Positions 60,812-64,000 of a stretch of 64,000 nucleotides of DNA are shown piece by piece (position 1 is the stretch's first letter; each line of letters starts with the position of its first letter). The translations under genes and the position numbers were made by a program. The notes under the pieces were generated by a model. That model saw only the letters and a program-made list of their open reading frames with translations. It was not told the DNA's origin and ran no database searches. This DNA comes from Phycisphaerales bacterium (GTDB lineage Bacteria > Planctomycetota > Phycisphaerae > Phycisphaerales > UBA1924), in assembly GCA_023382935.1 (NCBI GenBank), contig JAHDXL010000002.1, forward strand, positions 310,001 through 374,000, given 5' to 3'.

Positions 60812-63334
60812 TCAGTCCACAGGCGTGACTTCGCGGAGGCGAGACGCGTCTTCGTATCGTCCACGGCTTTCGTAGAACTCCACCAGGGCACGGGCGGTCT
60901 GCTTGGTTCGCGCGTCGTCTGAACCGGAGTGCATACCGAGCATGGCGAGGGCCTGGTGGTAGAGCGACTCGGCCTCGGCGTCGCGGCCCAGATCGGCCAT
61001 CGCTCCGGCTCGGGCTGACAGCAGCAGACCGACGCGCCAGTCACCCTCAGGCGCCTGGTCGGTGAAGAGCGGGAGCGTCGCATCGATGCACGTGAGTGCC
61101 TCTGAGGGCCGGGCCAACCTGCGCAACGCGGCGATTCGGCGCAGGGCTGCGCCGCAGGTCAGGTCGTGCGCGCCGAAGTTCCGGGCTGACCGCTCTCGCA
61201 GAGAGTCGAAGATGCGTTCGGCCGTGGCGGCGTCGCCGGTGTCGAGCAGGGCCGTGGCGTAGTTGTACTCGGCCACGATGGTTTCAAAGCGGTCCGGTCC
61301 GAGGACTCGCCGGCGCGTCTCCGCGGCTTCGGAGAGCGGGGCCAGAGCGGAGGCGGGGTCGCCGTGCTCGAGATCGAGGAAGGCGAGGTTGGCCAGCGAG
61401 GTCAGCGTGTCGGGGTGATCGGCGCCCAGCACGGAGCGACGGCGTTCGAGCAGACGCTGGTAGATGGAGCGGGCCTCGTCGATGCGCCCCAGTTCCACGC
61501 AGGCAGCTCCGAGGTTGCCCATTGACTGCATGGTCTCGGCGTGGTCCGGGCCGAGCACGCGCTCCTGCCGGGCGAGCGTGTCGACCAGAATCTCGACGGC
61601 TTCCTCCACCTGCCCCAGCCCGACGAGGTTGGAGGCGCGATTGTTGGCGGCCTGCAGAGTGGCCTGCGCGTCCGGCCCGAGGGTGTCGCGCCGACGCTCG
61701 AACACCTCGCGGTAGAGGGCTTCCGCCTCCTCACGCCGCTGCATGTGCGTGAACAGGATGCCCAGAGCGTTGATTGCATCGAGCGTGTCGGGGTCTTCCG
61801 GCCCGACCGTGCGTCTCCCGAGAGCGATGGCCTCGGCCAGCCGGGCCTCCGCCCGATCGTATTCGCCCAAGCGCAGCCATGCCTGTCCGATCGTGGACAG
61901 CGCGAGCACCTCGGCGCCGGGCTTGTCGCTGAGTTGCGCCACGTCACGCTCGGCCTTTTCAAGCATCTCGCGAAGCACGGTCGTGTCGCGTCCTCGCACG
62001 AAGGAGGGATCGAGCGCGACGAAGATGGAGCGGACGAACTCGCTGACGGCCTCGGCACGGGCGGCCGAATCCTCGGCCTTGTCGAGCGCCACAATGTTCT
62101 GCTTCAGCAGCGTGTGGTTGCGCGCCCATTGCATCAGCGCGAACACGCTGAGAGCCCCAACCAGCAGCACCACGCAAGCGCTCATCGCCAGCACGCGGCG
62201 ATAACGGCGGACCTGGCGTGTCAGCACATACAGCGCCGAGTCATCGCGTGCCCGAATCGGCCGACCTTCCAGCCAGCGGCGGAGATCGTCGGCCAGGTCG
62301 TCGACGCTCTGGTAACGCCGCCCCGGGTCGCGATCGAGGCTCTTGGCAACGATGACGTCGAGATCGCCCTGCGGGCTTGCCAGCGCCTCACTCAGCCGCA
62401 TCGGGGCCGCGTCGCGCAGGCGGCTCAATGCGTCGAGAACGGCAAGCCCGCGCAGGTCGATCGGCGGGCGACCGGCCAGCACTTCGAAGAGGATCAGCCC
62501 CAGCGCATAGACGTCGGAGCGCACGTCGATCTGCGACGGGTCGCCCGATAGTTGCTCAGGGCTCATGTACTGGAGCGTGCCGACCAGTTCCCCGGCCAGC
62601 GTATGCACCGTGCCGGCCAGGTCTGACTCCACGACTCGGGCCACGCCGAAGTCGACGATGCGGGCCTGCCCGTCGGACGTGACAAGGATGTTGGCCGGCT
62701 TGAGGTCGCGGTGAATGACGCCGCGTCGGTGCGCATAGGCCACGGCCTCGCACACGCTGAGCATTAGTTCCACGCAGGCACGGGGATCGAGCGAACGTGA
62801 GTGGGCTGAAGTGGTAATGGGTTGCCCGTCGATCAACTCCATCGCGATGTACGGAGGGCAATGCTCGTTGCTGGTCGTCGAGGCGGCTTCGTAGATCCGG
62901 GCGATACCGGGGTGCTCCAGCCGGGCGAGGATGTCGGCTTCTCGCTCGAAACGGCGCCGCATGGCCGGCGTGGTCAACTCCGGGCGAATGACCTTGAGGG
63001 CGACGATGCGGCGAGGACGCTGCTGCTCGGCACGGTAGACCCGTCCCATGCCGCCCGATCCGATAAGACTGATGATCTTGAAGCCGGGCGGCGTCGACCC
63101 CGGGACGAGGACCTCCCCCGACGAAAGCGCTCGCACGATGTCGGACCCGCCCACGGCGTCGGGGCACAGGAAGTCGCTCGGGGCATCAAGTGCGTCGAGC
63201 AGCGATTCGACTTCGCGGCGGAGACGCACATCGGCCCCGCAAAGACGGTCGAGTTCGGCGGGGCGATCGGCCGGGGAGACCAGCATCACCGCATCGAAGA
63301 CACGCTCTATTTCGCCCGCGGGGACGGCGTTCAT
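60812..63334 (-). CDS. Membrane Ser/Thr protein kinase with C-terminal TPR array
   Basis: 840 residues. An N-terminal 80-residue region resembles the helical part found before planctomycete kinase domains. The kinase domain spans about 85-350: glycine loop IGSGGMGRVYRAE, lysine in VALKVI, HRDLKPANIL, DFGVAR and GTLQYMSPEQ, all catalytic residues present. A transmembrane helix (VLAMSACVVLLVGALSVFAL) lies near 390. The rest is a run of kinesin-light-chain-like TPRs with recurring GPDHAETMQSMGNLG and GADHPDTLTSLANLA. It starts eight bases after the ECF sigma gene ends, so the two are an operon. This pairing is common in planctomycetes and suggests the kinase controls the sigma factor. Confidence 0.95.
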   Translation of the reverse strand: MNAVPAGEIERVFDAVMLVSPADRPAELDRLCGADVRLRREVESLLDALDAPSDFLCPDAVGGSDIVRALSSGEVLVPGSTPPGFKIISLIGSGGMGRVYRAEQQRPRRIVALKVIRPELTTPAMRRRFEREADILARLEHPGIARIYEAASTTSNEHCPPYIAMELIDGQPITTSAHSRSLDPRACVELMLSVCEAVAYAHRRGVIHRDLKPANILVTSDGQARIVDFGVARVVESDLAGTVHTLAGELVGTLQYMSPEQLSGDPSQIDVRSDVYALGLILFEVLAGRPPIDLRGLAVLDALSRLRDAAPMRLSEALASPQGDLDVIVAKSLDRDPGRRYQSVDDLADDLRRWLEGRPIRARDDSALYVLTRQVRRYRRVLAMSACVVLLVGALSVFALMQWARNHTLLKQNIVALDKAEDSAARAEAVSEFVRSIFVALDPSFVRGRDTTVLREMLEKAERDVAQLSDKPGAEVLALSTIGQAWLRLGEYDRAEARLAEAIALGRRTVGPEDPDTLDAINALGILFTHMQRREEAEALYREVFERRRDTLGPDAQATLQAANNRASNLVGLGQVEEAVEILVDTLARQERVLGPDHAETMQSMGNLGAACVELGRIDEARSIYQRLLERRRSVLGADHPDTLTSLANLAFLDLEHGDPASALAPLSEAAETRRRVLGPDRFETIVAEYNYATALLDTGDAATAERIFDSLRERSARNFGAHDLTCGAALRRIAALRRLARPSEALTCIDATLPLFTDQAPEGDWRVGLLLSARAGAMADLGRDAEAESLYHQALAMLGMHSGSDDARTKQTARALVEFYESRGRYEDASRLREVTPVD

Positions 63335-63342
63335 GGGGCCCG

Positions 63343-63942
63343 CTACTCCTGGGGTGTCATTGCGCGGAAGAGCCAGGCCCGGGCGAAGGTCCAGTCATTG
63401 CGGACCGTCGCATTGGAGACCCCCAGGCACTGGGCCGCCTCTTCGTTGGTCAACCCCGCGAAATAACGCAGCATCACCACCTCAGCCTTGCGGGGAAATT
63501 CCCGGGCGAGCGAATTCAGAGCCTCATCGAGGCGCAGGAGCGTCTCATCGTCCACCGGGCCAAGGTCGGTTCCCGCCAGCGAGTCGGAGAGCGGCACCCG
63601 GTCGCGGTCGCCACCCCGTTTCAGGGCAGATCGCTCACGGGCCCGGTCAACGAGGATGCGTCGCATGGCCTGGGCGGCAGCCCCGAAGAAGTGCCCGCGG
63701 CTGCTCCACGACGGATTGTCGGATCCAACCAGCCTCATGTACGCCTCATGGACGAGGGCGGTGGCCTGGAGGGTCTGGGCGGCCGGTTCCGAGGCCATGT
63801 ATCCGTGGGCCAGTTTGCGCAGTTCCTCATACACCAGGGGGAGCAGGCGTTCAGAGGCTCCCGAATCGCCATCGCGCATGGCATGGAGGATCTGCGTGAC
63901 GGCGGGGGGGACCGGGCTGGGATCTTCGGCAGGCATCGGCAC
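63343..63942 (-). CDS. ECF sigma factor, planctomycete type (TIGR02999-like)
   Basis: 199 residues from a GTG at 63942, or 197 from the ATG at 63936. Region 2 is present (LLPLVYEELRKLAHGYMASE, then LVHEAYMRLV), as is region 4 with its helix-turn-helix (YFAGLTNEEAAQCLGVSNATVRNDW). The sequence closely follows ECF factors that sit next to Ser/Thr kinases in planctomycetes, which need no classical anti-sigma factor. The kinase directly follows. No target promoter can be seen here. The leader region, up to the window end, is AT-rich. Confidence 0.93.
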   Translation of the reverse strand: MPMPAEDPSPVPPAVTQILHAMRDGDSGASERLLPLVYEELRKLAHGYMASEPAAQTLQATALVHEAYMRLVGSDNPSWSSRGHFFGAAAQAMRRILVDRARERSALKRGGDRDRVPLSDSLAGTDLGPVDDETLLRLDEALNSLAREFPRKAEVVMLRYFAGLTNEEAAQCLGVSNATVRNDWTFARAWLFRAMTPQE

Positions 63943-64000
63943 GGTGCTCAGTGTATCGGGCGAAAAGAAAATCTGAGAATCGCTTCCGCGGGGTGAGCGC

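Overview
The window is high-GC DNA, densely packed with genes on both strands, and looks like a chromosomal segment of a planctomycete. The class Phycisphaerae is the best guess. The pointers are two secreted proteins that end in paired dockerin-like NFFD repeats closing on a terminal Gly-Cys-Pro, an ECF sigma factor next to a Ser/Thr kinase-TPR protein, very large pseudopilin-like proteins, and a large multiheme cytochrome cluster. No rRNA, phage, insertion sequence or CRISPR array was seen. The taxonomic call is an inference from gene content only.

Layout. Positions 1-15,400 hold mostly housekeeping and envelope genes: a partial GGDEF protein, a PagL-like outer-membrane protein, gpmI, a peroxiredoxin, yggS, an amidase lipoprotein, a DUF481 protein, a large dockerin-bearing secreted protein, pyruvate kinase behind an orphan solute-binding protein, an SDR oxidoreductase, a degenerate RluA/methyltransferase fusion, and coaB. 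Positions 15,600-33,120 form one co-directional type IV pilus/type II secretion-like locus, ending in a strong terminator and tRNA-Pro(UGG). Positions 33,300-50,700 are mixed: VOC lipoprotein, Nudix hydrolase, tricorn-like protease, MTA/SAH nucleosidase, a CPA2 antiporter with a USP protein, a metalloprotease-like protein, metH, a CRTAC1-like VCBS protein, rpmE, a decayed pirin gene, and a split PAS/chemoreceptor pair. Positions 51,000-60,750 carry the cytochrome cluster and a small nitric-oxide-linked gene pair. The window ends with a kinase and its ECF sigma factor.

The pilus/secretion locus encodes two PilB/GspE-type ATPases that have lost the usual four-cysteine zinc motif, one PilT-type ATPase, one PilC/GspF platform protein, and five pseudopilins whose order and N-termini suggest a GspH-I-J-K-like tip complex. 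These pseudopilins are far larger than normal; the last is about 2,016 residues. Secretin, PilMNO/GspLM and prepilin peptidase are not in the window.

The cytochrome cluster is the most unusual part. Two tandem paralogues each fuse an 11-site multiheme c-type domain to a six-helix b-type membrane domain. Two tandem 15-site membrane-anchored multiheme proteins follow, then a thioredoxin-fold/TPR protein that lacks the redox cysteines. That gives 52 predicted c-type heme sites in four consecutive genes with no recognisable terminal catalytic subunit. It looks like an electron-transfer conduit of unknown partner, and I do not recognise it as a characterised complex.
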